The notes under the pieces were generated by a model, which saw only the letters and a list, made by a program, of their open reading frames with translations, made no database searches and was not told the DNA's origin. Below are positions 1 through 13,924 of a stretch of DNA of 64,000 bases, piece after piece. Origin of the DNA: Babylonia areolata (taxonomy: Eukaryota > Mollusca > Gastropoda > Neogastropoda > Buccinidae); the NCBI RefSeq assembly GCF_041734735.1, contig NC_134910.1, positions 7,122,441 through 7,186,440 of the forward strand, read 5' to 3'. The translations under genes were made by a program, and so were the position numbers. Numbering within the stretch: the stretch's first letter is position 1; each line of letters starts with the position of its first letter.

Positions 1-19
1 TTTGATAGTTTTATATCTT

Positions 20-142
20 TCTATCTTAGTATCTATCTATCTAGATCTATCTATCTATCCATCTCTCTCTCTCTCTATTGTATATGTATGTATAATATCT
101 ATCTGTATGTATATATATATATATATATATATATTGCTCAGT
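20..142. repeat. Simple repeats upstream of FBXL17 exon 1
   Basis: (ATCT)n, (CT)n and (TA)n tracts lie less than 90 bases before the start codon. The open frame running through them is not coding. Confidence 0.85.
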
Positions 143-229
143 TTCTTTACAAGCTCTTTTATCATTGACATCGTTATCTCTGTCTGTCCGCGTCCGTCTC
201 TCTTCTTTCAGTTCAGATTCACAACAAAG

Positions 230-2268
230 ATGGCCGACCATGCAAACGGAAATGCCTCATCCCCTCCGGCACACCCAAAGGCTGACAAAGCGTCTCCCGG
301 GACAGCAGCAGACATTCCTCCTTCTCCTGACTGCCATGGCGGCCTGACGCTCTGCACCATCGCTTCATCCGTCTCCAACCTGGCGGTGACAGAAGGCACC
401 ACCCCCCTCAGCCACCCCCCCCACCACCACCACCACCACCCCCCTCCAAGCACTTCAGATCAAGAGATGAGCTGCTGCTGTCCCCCGAAGAGAATCCGCA
501 TCTGCGACAGTGGGGCCAGGGCCCGGATCTGCTCACCGTGGCCACAGTTTGGGCACGGGGGTGACGGTGCAGGGTGCACAGGCCAAGACACGGAGTTTGG
601 ACATGGTGGTGACGGTGCAAGATCTACAGGCCAAGACACTGAGCATCGGCCAGGAGAGGGTCCGGACTGCTTTCCTGGCTTTGGTCTGACGTGCAGCGTG
701 GAGGGCTTGTGTCAGCGCCAGGCTGGGGATCTGACCTCGGCCCGGAGTGACTTGTGTCTGTTGAAGATTGATGTCACAGGAGATGGAAGTGAGCGTGCTG
801 CCAGAGACAGTGGCAGCGGCTGTGTGGGCAGATGTTCGGGTGCCGCCATGTCTGGAGACGAGGAGGAGACGGAGGAGAAGAGGAAGAGGGCAGACAGGGG
901 AGGTAAAACAGACTGCGGGGAAGGGGTGAGAAAGGCAAGCACGGTTCTGTCCAAATCCCCCTACCACTGTCACGACATCGATGGCAAGCTGGCGGAACGT
1001 GACACAGAGCGGTCAAGCAGCATGGACGGGCGGTCAAGGTTGGTTGTTGTCAGCGCGGAAGGAGCAGCTTTGTGTCTCGGCGGGATCAGGACAGGTGCAA
1101 CTTCCAAGCCTCCTCCAGGTCTTGTGGAACATGACGCTGTTGACTACTCCCGTCTGTGTTTGAGTACATCCACATTTCCTGCAGCGCCTGATGCGGGGTC
1201 ATGTAGGGCATTGCATAGTGGAGGTGGGCTGCAGTCAGAAACCTCTGTGGATGGCGCCACCACTGTTATGACCGAGGTTGACACCAGATCACACACTGAC
1301 CAGCCGCAGTCCACAGGCTGTGCCCATTTTCAGCCAAGTTCAGACCTCGGCATGAATGTCAGCTTCGACCTTTCAAAGCTGCATGAAGCACGTTCCTTGG
1401 TGGATCCAGACTTTGACGCAAGTCCATTGACTTCAGGTGGTGTGTGTGGTGATGGCAGCTCTGAGAACACTTTCTCCCCAGTGTCCAGTGCTGGGGATGG
1501 AAGTTGTCCACTGACATCAAAGAAAGGTAGTGAAACAGATGGAACTTCCATCATGATGATGAGCGGCGTGAACCTCGATCCCCGCGGGACAGCGAACGTG
1601 GCACTGGCGCGCAATGCAGCAGACGACGACGACGATTCCAACACCTCAGACTATTCTGACAGCAGCTCGGACTCCTCATCCAGTCTGGAGAATTCCCCAC
1701 GCCAGTCGAGCGTGGCCTCGGCTCGGATCTTCCACCACAAGCTCCAGTGCGCTTCACAGAAGAAGGGGCGGTCAGGCAAAGCCCGGCACAGAACGACAAG
1801 GACGCCCAGGTACGGCCTAAAGACGGATGCCGTGGATGACCTGATCGGCGTGCGCCGAGGTGGGCACGGCAAGAACAAACACCACCTGTACACCACCACG
1901 CCTGACGCGTCCAGACCAGGCAGGGGGGAGAACCCCAGGCTGACGATGGACGCCCTCACCATCGACGACCTTCCCACAGTCCTGCTGGTGCTGGTCTTCT
2001 CCTTCCTACCGGTGGTCACGCGCCTGGGCAGCGTCAGCCAGGTGTGCAAGAGGTGGCAGGCGGCCGTCCTGGACCCGTCCCTATGGCGCCGCCTGGACCT
2101 GCGGAACCTGCCCAGGCTGAAGGACGAGACGCTGCTCCAGCTGACGTCACTGAGTGACAGGGTGTCCTCCCTCATCCTGTCAGACGGGCGGTCCACTCTG
2201 CTAACGGATGGCGGTGTGTCCAGAGTCCTGCAGCAGTGCCAGTACCTCACCAAAGTCAAATTCAACAG
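230..2268 (+). CDS. FBXL17: FBXL17 coding exon 1 (residues 1-679)
   Basis: The exon runs from ATG at 230 (context acaaagATGG) to the donor AACAG|gttggt and ends in phase 2. It encodes the whole disordered N-terminus, the F-box and the first LRR segment (TDGGVSRVLQQCQYLTKVKFN). The frame stays open upstream of 230, but that part is simple repeat, and a good acceptor (tctctcttctttcag, ending at 210) suggests that a 5' UTR exon begins at 211. The ATG at 230 is the first methionine after that acceptor. Confidence 0.88.
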
Positions 2269-2779
2269 GTTGGTTTTTTTAAAAATATGATTATATATTT
2301 TTTTTATTTAGTTTCTTTTTTAGCTGGCCAGTGAAGAGAGCTATGTACAGAGCATTTTCCAAGAAAAAAAAAAGAGAGAGAAAAAAAAAAGAAAGAAAAT
2401 ATATCTGTTGCATGCGATGAAGATGCTTTAGATGTTTGAGGCGAAATGCAAAATGGTAACTGTTGTCGACATAAAAAGGTGATCTGAAGTCCAACAAGAT
2501 ATGTTTAAAAAACGTAAATGTGAACAGAGCTGGACTGATAAATGTAGCTGCTACCGCCAGGAAGAAATGAAATGACTGTTAGTGTTACTCCACCTTCTCA
2601 TGTCATCTTGTTAAATTAAGATCCTGGTCTTAATGACAGATAATTGTTTATTATTATTAGTGTTGTTGTTGTCGATATTCTTGCTGTTGTTGTTATTATT
2701 ATCATCATTATTGTTATTATTATTATTATGGGTGTAGTTCAGCTTCAAGTTTTTGTTTATTTGTCATTATGATGATTGC

Positions 2780-2811
<32 letters not shown>

Positions 2812-4160
2812 GGTGCTGCTGTGATAGAAAGGGTTAGACGTTGGAGTTCTGAATCTGTGTTCACCAGTGATCAGGTTTCAAGGCCCTGGTATTGTGTCCT
2901 TGGGAACGGAGCATTACTCCGGATTTTTCCTCACTCCACCCAGGTGTGAACGGGGAACCTGACTTTGGTGGAGGAAGCGTATCACGGCAAGAGGAGAGGA
3001 TTACTATTATTGACTCACTTGTGTAAACAAATTGAGTCTATGTTTTAACCCGGTGTTCGGTTGTCTGTGTGTGTGTGTGTCTGTGTGTCCGTGGTAAACT
3101 TTAATACTGACATTTTCTCTGCAAATACTTTGTCAGTTGACACCAAATTTGGCATAAAAATAGGAAAAATTCACTTCTTTCCATTCATCTTGTTTAAAAC
3201 AATATTCCACCTCTGGGATGGGCACCAAAAAATAAAAAAAGAAGCCTAATTATATGCAAACTGCATTTACTGTTATATTTATATTTTTTGTATTCTCTAA
3301 ACTTGGCACTTTGACCTCTTATTCTGACACAACAACAAGAGGAGTCATTATTATCATTTTTTTGTTCAAACAGGAACTTCTTTTGCTAAGCATGGAATTT
3401 TTATTTATTTTGCAAACGTTTTGGTGCATAGTAAAAAAGGGAAATTACTCTGTAATTAATGCTAGGGGACTTAATTTATCACAAGTGAGTCTTGAAGGCC
3501 TTGCCTCTCTTGTTGTTATTATTATTAGGTGCTGCTGTGATAGAAAGGGTTAGACGTTGGAGTTCCGAATCTGTGTTCACCAGTGATCAGGTTTCAAGGC
3601 CCTGGTATTGTGTCCTTGGGAACGGAGCATTACTCTGGATTTTTCCTCACTCCACCCAGGTGTGAATGGGGAACCTGACTTTGGTGGAGGGAGCGTATCA
3701 CGGCAGGAGGAGAGAATTGCTATTATTATTATTACTATTATTATTATTATTATTATTAGGAGCTGCTGTGATAGAAAGGGTTAGACGTTGGAGTTCTGAA
3801 TCTGTGTTCACCAGTGATCAGGTTTCAAGGCCCTGGTATTGTGTCCTTGGGAACGGCGCTTTACTCCGGATTTTTCTCTCACTCCACCCAGGTGTGAACG
3901 GGGAACCTGACATTGGTGGAGGGAGCGTATCACGGCAGGAGGAGAGATTTGGGCCCTGCCTCCCCGTGCCCAGCCCCTGGACGCAGAGAATATGAGTTCA
4001 CTGCCCCCCCCATGACTTAAAACCGCTATGGGGCCTTTAGATTTTTTTTTTTTTTTTACCTGTAATTATTATCATTATTGAATGTCAGGTGTATGTCCAT
4101 GCAGGTGTTTCTTTTTGGCTGACGATACTTTTCTACAGGTGGGGAAGCTCTATTGAATGC

Positions 4161-4209
<49 letters not shown>

Positions 4210-4348
4210 TTTTGTGCAGGTGTTTCTTTTTGGCTGACAATACTTTTCTAAAGGTGGGGAAGCATTGTTGAATGTCAGCGCTGTGTGTTTTTGCAGGCAT
4301 TTAATTTTGGCTGACGATACTTTTCAAAAGTTGGTGTGTGTGTGTGTT

Positions 4349-4389
<41 letters not shown>

Positions 4390-7300
4390 TTGTGTTGTTT
4401 GTGTGTGTGTGTGTGTGTGTGTGTGCAGGTGTTTCTTTTTGTCTGATGATACTTTTCAAAACATGGGGAAGCACTGCCACAGTCTGGTGTATCTCAACCT
4501 CAGCGGCTGTTTCACTGTCACTGACCGCACCCTTCTGGCCGTGAGTTATTGTATTGTCTTGTCTTGTCTTGTCTTGTCTTGTCTTGTCATTTATTAATTT
4601 ATTTATTTATGTAAAGCTTATCTATTATTTATTCACCTTTTTTTTTTCTCAAGGCCTGACTAAGCACGTTGGGTTGCGCTGCTGGTCAGGCATCTGCTTG
4701 GCAGATGCGGTGTAGCGTATATGGATTTGTCCGAACGCAGTGACGCCTCCTTGAGCTACTGAAACTGAAACTGAAACTTGTCTTGTCTTGTATTTATTCT
4801 TATAGTATTGTATTGTATTGTGTTGTATTGTATTATGTTGTCTTGTATTTTATCTTGTATTTTGTTATCTTGTGTTGTATTTATTGTATTCTTTTATATT
4901 GTATTCTGTTGTACTGTGCTGAACTGAACTGTGCTATACTATGTTGTGCTGTGTTTTGTCGTATTTATCATACTGTATAGTGTTGTGTTTATTGCATTGT
5001 ATTGCACTGTTTTGCATTGCATTCTATTGCATTGTATTGTATTGTATTGCTCTTTGTCACAACAGATTTTTCTGCATGGAATTTTAGGCTGCTCTCCCCT
5101 GGGAGAGTGCATTGCTACAGTGCAGTACTACCCCACCCCCCAGACCCCACCCCCACCCCTACCTACCCCCTCACCACCACCCCTGCACCCCCACCCACCC
5201 ACCCCCTCCCATACACCCACCCCCAATTTTTTTTTCTGCCTGCAAGTGCATAAGTGCATTTGTTTTCCAACCAAAGTAAATTTTCCTACTTGATTTTGCC
5301 AGGACCACCCTTTTGTTGCCATGGGTTCTTTTACATGTGCCAAGTGCATGATACACATGGGAACTCTGTTTATCATTCCACCAGAATGATTAGCATCCAG
5401 TCACAGATAGTTTCTGTTGGAGCGTGGATCCAGCATCTGAGAGAGAGAGAGGGGGGCAAAGATGATGGTCTTCCAGAAGAAGGGAATGATAAATTTAAGA
5501 AAGACATAAGAAACCAGAAAGGCTGTGCACGTGTTGCGCTGACTACAGAAAAGGAGACAAGAAAAGAAATTACAGAGGAACACGAAAGTTTGAAGCATTA
5601 TAAAAATTTTTAAAAAGGAAAAAAAATATGCCTCTTTGTTTGTCTGTCTGTCTGTCTCCTATCATTGTCATGAAAAAAACTGACAGGCACAATAGCTAAG
5701 TGGTTAAAGCATTGGACTCCACACACACACACGCACGCACATAGAGAGAGAGCAGGTAAGTAATTAGCTGAGCTAAGCTGGCAGAACCCAGTATTTAGTC
5801 CAGACATTGAATATTGTCCTTTTCCAAGGCGCTGAAATCCGTTTCAGTTCTTAGGAGGTGTCAGTGCATGGGAACTGACCTGTGTACCCAACACCACTTC
5901 TACTGTTTAAAAGAAAGAAAAAAAAGAAGAAAAGTAAAAGAAGAAAGATATTAACTCTTTCCATACGAACGGCGAAAGAGACGACGTTAACAGCGTTTCA
6001 TCCCAATTACCATCATCAAAATGTTGTATTATCAAATACGCATGCTAAAGATCCTGTAATCCATGTCATTGTGTGATGGGCTATGGAAATAAGAACATAC
6101 CCAGCATGCACACCTCCAAAAGTGGAGTATGGCTGCCCACATGTCGGGGTAAAAACAGGCACACACGTAAAAGCCCACATGTGTACATACAAGTGAACGT
6201 GGGAGTTGCAGCCCACGAAGGAAGAAGATGATAAAAAAAAAAAAAACCAACAAAAAAAAACCCAGCTATACTTCCTTCTCTCCCCCACTCCCACCCCTCC
6301 TTTTTGACTCACTTGTGTAAACAAAGTGAGTCTATGTTTTAACCTGGTGTTCGGTTGTCGGTGTGTGTGTGTGTGTGTGTCCGTGTGTCTGTGTGTCTGT
6401 GTGTCCGTGGTAAACTTTAACATTGACATTTTCTCTGCAAATACTTTGTCAGTTGACACCAAATTTGGCATAAAAATAGGAAAAATTCAGTTCTTTCCAG
6501 TCATCTTGTTTAAAACAATATTGCACCTCTGGGATGGGCACAAAAAATAAAAAAAAGAAGCCTAATTATATGCAAACTGCATTTACTGTTATATTTATAT
6601 TTTTTGTATTCTCTAAACTTGGCACTTTGACCTCTTATTCTGACACAACAACAAGAGGAGTCATTATTATCATTTTTTTGTTCAAACAGGAACTTCTTTT
6701 GCTAAGCATGGAATTTTTATTTATTTTGCAAACGTTTTGGTGCAGATAGTAAACAAGGGAAATTACTCTGTAATTAATGCTAGGGGACTTAATTTATCAC
6801 AAGTGAGTCTTGAAGGCCTTGCCTCTCTTGTTTTTTATAAATTGAATTTTCGCCAGGTCAACTAAAAAAAAAAAAGAAAAAAAAAAAAAAAAAAGAAGAT
6901 TATGAGAGGTTTTCCAGCCCTGTGTGCATCATTTTTTTTTTTTTTTTTTTTTTGCTGCCCCATCGTCTGCACTGTTTCGGTGGCATTACTCCCACGCTGC
7001 TCATTCTGAGTCCCCCCGCATACACAGTCACACTCCGGGTTTGTCTGTCACAGTACCCAGCATTGGCAAGTCCACAGGGGAGCTATCGATGTTAGGTCGT
7101 CAGGAGGACTTGTGGCATCATGATTTTCAGTGTGCTGGGGGTGGGGTGGGGAGAAAGAGAGAGAGAGTGTGTGTGTTGGTGTGTGTGTTATTGTATTTTC
7201 TCTGTCTCTCCTCTCTCTCTCTCTCAACCTATTGTTATGATAATGATGATGATTGATTTCTCTGTCTCTTCCTTCTCTCTCTCTCAACCCATTGTTATGA

Positions 7301-10300
7301 TGATGATGATTGTTTTCATCATCTCTCCTTCTCTCTCTCAACCCATTGTTATGATAATGATAATGATGATTGATTTCTCTGTCTCCTCCTTCTCTCTCTC
7401 AACCCATTGTTATGATAATGATAATGATGATTGATTTCTCTGTCTCCTCCTTCTCTCTCTCAGCCCATTGTTATGATAATGATAATGATGATTGATTTCT
7501 CTGTCTCCTCCTTCTCTCTCTCAACCCATTGTTATAATGATGATGATTGTTTTCTCTGTCTCTTCCTTCTCTCTCTCTCAACCCATTGTTATGATGATGA
7601 TGATGATTGATTTCTCTGTCTCTCCTTCTCTCTCTCTCAACCCATTGTTATGATAATGATGATGATTGTTTTATCTGTCTCTTCCTTCTCTCTCTCAACC
7701 CATTGTTATGATGATGATGATGATGATTGATTTCTCTGTCTCTTCCTTCTCTCTCTCAACCCATTGTTATGATAATGATGATGATGATTGTTTTCTCTGT
7801 CTCTTCCTTCTCTCTCTCAACCCATTGTTATGATAATGATGATGATTGATTTCTCTGTCTCTCCTTCTCTCTCTCAACCCATTGTTATGATAATGATGAT
7901 TGTTTTCTCTGTCTCTCCTCTCTCTCTCTCAACCCATTGTTATGATGATGATGATGATGATTGTTTTCTCTGTCTCTCCTTCTCTCTCTCAACCCATTGT
8001 TATGATAATGATGATGATGATTGTTTTCTCTGTCTCTCCTTCTCTCTCTCAACCCATTGTTATGATAATGATGATGATTGTTTTCTCTGTCTCTTCCTTC
8101 TCTCTCTCTCAACCCATTGTTATGATGATGATGATTGTTTTGTCTGTCTCTCCTTCTCTCTCTCAACCCATTGTTATGATAATGATGATGATTGTTTTCT
8201 CTGTCTCTCCTTCTCTCTCTCAACCCATTGTTATGATAATGATAATGATGATTGATTTCTCTGTCTCTCCTTCTCTCTCTCTCAACCCATTGTTATGATA
8301 ATGTTGATTGTTTTCTTCATCTCTCCTTCTCTCTCTCAACCCATTGTTATGATAATGATGATGATTGTTTTCTCTGTCTCTCCTTCTCTCTCTCAACCCA
8401 TTGTTATAATGATGATGATTGTTTTCTCTGTCTCTCCTTCTCTCTCTCAACCCATTGTTATGATAATGATGATGATTGTTTTCTCTGTCTCTCCTTCTCT
8501 CTCTCTCAACCCATTGTTATGATAATGATGATGATTGTTTTCTCTGTCTCTCCTTCTCTCTCTCTCAACCCATTGTTATGATAATGATGATTGATTTCTC
8601 TGTCTCTTCCTTCTCTCTCTCTGAACCCATTGTTATGATAATGATGATGATGATTGTTTTCTCTGTCTCTCCTTCTCTCTCTCAACCCATTGTTATGATA
8701 ATGATGATGATGATTGTTTTCTCTGTCTCTCCTTCTCTCTCTCAACCCATTGTTATGATGATGATGATTGATTTCTCTGTCTCTCCTTCTCTCTCTCAAC
8801 CCATTGTTATGATAATGATGATGATTGATTTCTCTGTCTCTCCTTCTCTCTCTCAACCCATTGTTATGATAATGATGATGATTGATTTCTCTGTCTCTTC
8901 CTTCTCTCTCTCAACCCATTGTTATGATAATGATGATTGTTATTCCTCTTATTGTTGTTGTTGTTGTTATTGCTACTATTAGCATTAATATTATTGTTCT
9001 TGTTGTTATTATTATTGTTGTTGTTATTACTATTATTTTAATATTATTGTTATTACTATCATCATCATCATCATCATCATCGTTATGAGCCGTAGTGGTG
9101 GTGTTGGTGACAGATCAGCGAGGGCTGCCCCCTCCTGCAGGACTTGGGCCTGGGGCAGTGCGCCCGCATCACCGACACTGGGGTGTGCGCCGTCGCCAGG
9201 GGCTGTCCGCACCTGGTGGGCTTCCGTGTGGACCAGTGCGGCAAGGTGCGTCCAGCGTTGAGTGCTGCCGCTGCTGCTGCTGCTGCTGCTGATGGTTCTG
9301 TGGTGTATATATCAATGAATGAATGATGTCTGGAAGCAAGTGTGGTATTGTGCAGCAAGCTTTGAATACTGCTGCTGCTGCTGCTTATGATTCTGTGGTG
9401 TATATATCAATGAATGAATAATGTCTGGACCAGTGTGGTATTGTGTGGCAAGCTTTGAATACTGCTGCTGCTGCTGCTGCTGATGATGGTAATTCTGTGG
9501 TGTATATATCAGTGAATGAATAATGTGTGGGCCAGTGTGGTATTGTGTGGCAAGCGTTGAATACTGCTGCTGCTGATGATGATGATGATGGTGATGATTC
9601 TGTGGTGTATATATCAATGAATGAATAATGTGTGGGCCAGTGTGGTATTGTGTGGCAAGTGTTGGATACTGCTGCTGCTGCTGATTCTAATTCTATGGTG
9701 TATATATCAATGAATGAATGATGTCTGGACACAAGTGTGGTATTGTGTGGCAAGTGTTGAATACTGCTGCTGCTGCTGCTGATGATGATTCTGTGGTGTA
9801 TATATCAATGAATGAATGATGTCTGGACACAAGTGTGGTATTGTGTGGCAAATGTTGAATACTGCTGCTGCTGCTGATGATGATGATTCTGTGGTGTATA
9901 TATCAGTGAATGAATAATGTGTGGGCCAGTGTGGTATTGTGTGGCAAGCTTTGAATACTGCTGCTGCTGCTGCTGCTGATTCTGTGGTGTATATATCAAT
10001 GAATGAATGATGTCTGGACACAAGTGTGGTATTGTGTGGCAAGCTTTGAATACTGCTGCTGCTGCTGCTGCTGATTCTGTGGTGTATATATCAATGAATG
10101 AATGATGTCTGGACACAAGTGTGGTATTGTGTGGCAAGCGTTGAATACTGCTGCTGCTGCTGCTGATGATGATGGTAATTCTGTAGTGTATATATCAATG
10201 AATGAATGATGTCTGGACACAAGTGTGGTATTGTGTGGCAAGTGTTGAATACTGCTGCTGATGATGATGGTGATGGTAATTCTGTGGTGTATATATCAAT

Positions 10301-10463
10301 GAATGAATGATGTCTGGACACAAGTGTGGTATTGTGTGGCAAGCGTTGAATACTGCTGCTGCTGCTGATGATGATGATGGTAATTCTGTGGTGTATATAT
10401 CAATGAATGAATAATGTCTGGACACAAGTGTGGTATTGTGTGGCAAGCGTTGAATACTGCTGC

Positions 10464-10497
<34 letters not shown>

Positions 10498-10895
10498 AAT
10501 TCTGTGGTGTATATATCAATGAATGAATAATGTCTGGACACAAGTGTGGTATTGTGTGGCAAGCGTTGAATACTGCTGCTGCTGCTGCTGCTGCTGCTGG
10601 TAATTCTGTGGTGTATAAATCAATGAATGAATAATGTCTGGACATAAGTGTGGTATTGTGTGGCAAGCTTTGAATACTGCTGCTGCTGATGATGATGATG
10701 ATGATTCTGTGGTGTATATATCAATGAATGAATGATGTCTGGACACAAGTGTGGTATTGTGTGGCAAGCGTTGAATACTGCTGCTGCTGCTGCTGATGAT
10801 GATGGTGATGGCAATTCTGTGGTGTATATATCAATGAATGAATGATGTCTGGACACAAGTGTGGTATTGTGTGGCAAGTGTTGAATACTGCTGCT

Positions 10896-10926
<31 letters not shown>

Positions 10927-11625
10927 ATTCTGTGGTGTATATATCAGTGAATGAATAATGTGTGGGCCAGTGTGGTATTGTGTGGCAAGCTTTGAATACT
11001 GCTGCTGCTGCTGCTGCTGATTTTGTGGTGTATATATCAATGAATGAATGATGTCTGGACACAAGTGTGGTATTGTGTGGCAAGCGTTGAATACTGCTGC
11101 TGCTGCTGATGATGATGGTGATGGTAATTCTGTGGTGTATATATCAATGATGAATAATGTCTGGACCAGTGTGGTATTGTGTGGCAAGCGTTGAATACTG
11201 CTGCTGCTGCTGCTGATGATGATGGTGATGGTAATTCTTTGGTGTATATATCAATGAATGAATGATGTCTGGACACAAGTGTGGCATTGTGTGGCAAGCG
11301 TTGAATACTGCTGCTGCTGCTGCTGATGATGATTCTGTGGTGTATATATCAATGAATGAATGATGTCTGGACACAAGTGTGGTATTGTGTGGCAAGTGTT
11401 GAATACTGCTGCTGCTGCTGCTGCTGATGATGATGATGATGATTCTGTGGTGTATATATCAGTGAATGAATAATGTGTGGCCAGTGTGGTATTGTGTGGC
11501 AAGCTTTGAATACTGCTGCTGCTGCTGCTGATGATGATGATGGTGATGGTAATTCTGTGGTGTATATATCAATGAATGAATGATGTCTGGACACAAGTGT
11601 GGTATTGTGTGGCAAGCGTTGAATA

Positions 11626-11657
<32 letters not shown>

Positions 11658-13880
11658 AATTCTGTGGTGTATATATCAATGAATGAATAATGTCTGGACA
11701 CAAGTGTGGTATTGTGTGGCAAGCGTTGAATACTGCTGCTGCTGCTGATGATGATGATGATTCTGTGGTGTATATATCAGTGAATGAATAATGTGTGGGC
11801 CAGTGTGGTATTGTGTGGCAAGCTTTGAATACTGCTGCTGCTGCTGATGATGATGATGGTGATGGTAATTCTGTGGTGTATATATCAATGAATGAATAAT
11901 GTCTGGACACAAGTGTGGTATTGTGTGGCAAGCGTTGAATACTGCTGCTGCTGCTGATGATGATGATGGTGATGGTAATTCTGTGGTGTATATATCAATG
12001 AATGAATAATGTCTGGACACAAGTGTGGTATTGTGTGGCAAGCGTTGAATACTGCTGCTGCTGCTGCTGATGATGATGGTGATTCTGTGGCATATGTATC
12101 AGTGAACGAACAGTGCCTTGACACAAGTGTGGCATGGTGCAGATTACGTTGAGTACTGCTGCTGCCGCTTCTGTTGTGCTTGTGTCAATGAATGAATAGA
12201 TAGGTAGATAGATAGAAAGATATACAGATAGATAGAAAAAAAGAAAGAGAGATAGTGGGATTAGGTGCGGCAAGTGCTGCAGCTGCTTCTGTGGTGTTTG
12301 TGTCAATAAATGATTAGATAGATAAATTGATTGATAGATTAATGGATGAGTAAATACATCAGTACATGAACAAACAAGTGTACATGAATTGATAAATGCA
12401 TGAACGAATGCATGGATGAATGAATGGTGCCTCAAGTGTTGCTGCTGCTGCTGCTTCTTTGGCGTCAATGACTGAATGAGTAGATGGATAGGTAAACACA
12501 TGAGTGACTAGGTACAAGAACATGAAGCATTGCTACTTCTGGTTGTGTGGTGCAGGTGTCAGTGAATAAATGAATAGATAAATAAATAGGTAATTTCTCT
12601 CTCTCTCTGTGTCTCTGTCTCTCTCTGTCTTCTGTCATTGTTATAATAAATACATTAACACAAAGTGAAGGGAATGTCTCTCTCTGTCTCTGTCTCTCTC
12701 TCTTCTGTCATTGTCATACAATAATAATACAATAACTCTCTCCATACGAACGGCGAAAGAGACGACGTTAACAGCGTTTCACCCCAATTACCACCATCAA
12801 AGTATTGCAAGCGAAAGGCTCTTATACTGAAGAGGTGAATGTTGACAAAGAATAGCACAGTTCTGACGACGGAGGCTAAAGGTTGGGTCATTCAGACACC
12901 CACTGGACATCCGAGGGGTCTGTGTTGAGGAGAAGAGAGGGCTGGCCGTACTGAGTGAGTTAAGACAAAGTGAAGGGAAAGTTACATATTTTGTCTTACT
13001 ATTTTATTTCTTCTTTTTTTTTATGTTGATGTTTTACAGAATTCTGGGACAGGCCCTCAAGGCCTGATCAGCATGTTTGGTTTACATGCAAAGGTCGGGC
13101 CTCTGTTGTTTAAATAGAAAAAAAAAGAAGAAGAAAAAAAAATGTGGCATATGTGATGTAGTAAGTATTTGTATTTGTATTTCTTTTTATCACAACAGAT
13201 TTCTCTAAAACAGCACCACCCAATTTTTGGTGTTTTTTTTCCTGCGTGCAGTTTTATCTCTATTTTCCTATCGAAGTGGATTTTTTTTCTACAGAATTTC
13301 ACCAGGAACAACCCTTTTGTTGCCGTGGGTTCTTTTACCTGCGCTAAGTGCATGCTGCACACGGGACCTCGGTTTATCGTCTCATCCGAATGACTTAGCG
13401 TCCAGACCACCACTCAAGGTCTAGTGGAGGGGGAGAAAATATTGGCGGCTGAGCCGTGATTCGAACCAGCGCGCTCAGACTCTCCTGCTTCCTAGGCGGA
13501 CGCGTTACCTCTAGGCCATCACTCCACATGGATAGATCTGTCTGCATGCAATGACGCCTCCTTGAAACCGAAACTGATTTATTTCTTCTTTTATTTTATT
13601 ATTATTGTTAGAATTATTAGCATTATTATTATTATCATCATTGTGATAATTGTTATTATTAGTAGTAGTATATTTATTCATTTATTTATTTATTCATTTT
13701 TAAATCCAGCTGACCAATCAGGCGGTGGAAGCCTTGGCCAATCACTGTCCAGATTTGCAGTTTCTGCATCTGCTGTCCTGTGCTGTGACAGATGAAGGAA
13801 TTTCCCACCTGTCCAAGGTAAACAGTGATTGTCAGGGAATGATGTGCTTTCTTACACGAGTGACTTCTGTGTCTGTTTGT

Positions 13881-13924
<44 letters not shown>

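Noticed and set aside
7196-8940. Long frames of Ser/Leu/His/Asp repeats on both strands
   Set aside because: They are translations of the ~57-bp minisatellite. Every frame repeats the same motif, and there is no independent coding signal.
9300-12100. Many minus-strand frames starting MPHNTTLVSRH with Gln/His/Ala/Ser runs
   Set aside because: They arise from the FBXL17 intron 3 minisatellite and its CTG runs, and each overlaps the next at the repeat period.
7196-12110. CRISPR-like regular repeats
   Set aside because: Units are directly abutting with no unique spacers, they lie in introns of an animal gene, and no cas genes are present.
13440-13531. tRNA gene on the minus strand at SINE B heads
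   Set aside because: Same reason: the head is followed by the conserved SINE B body at every occurrence.
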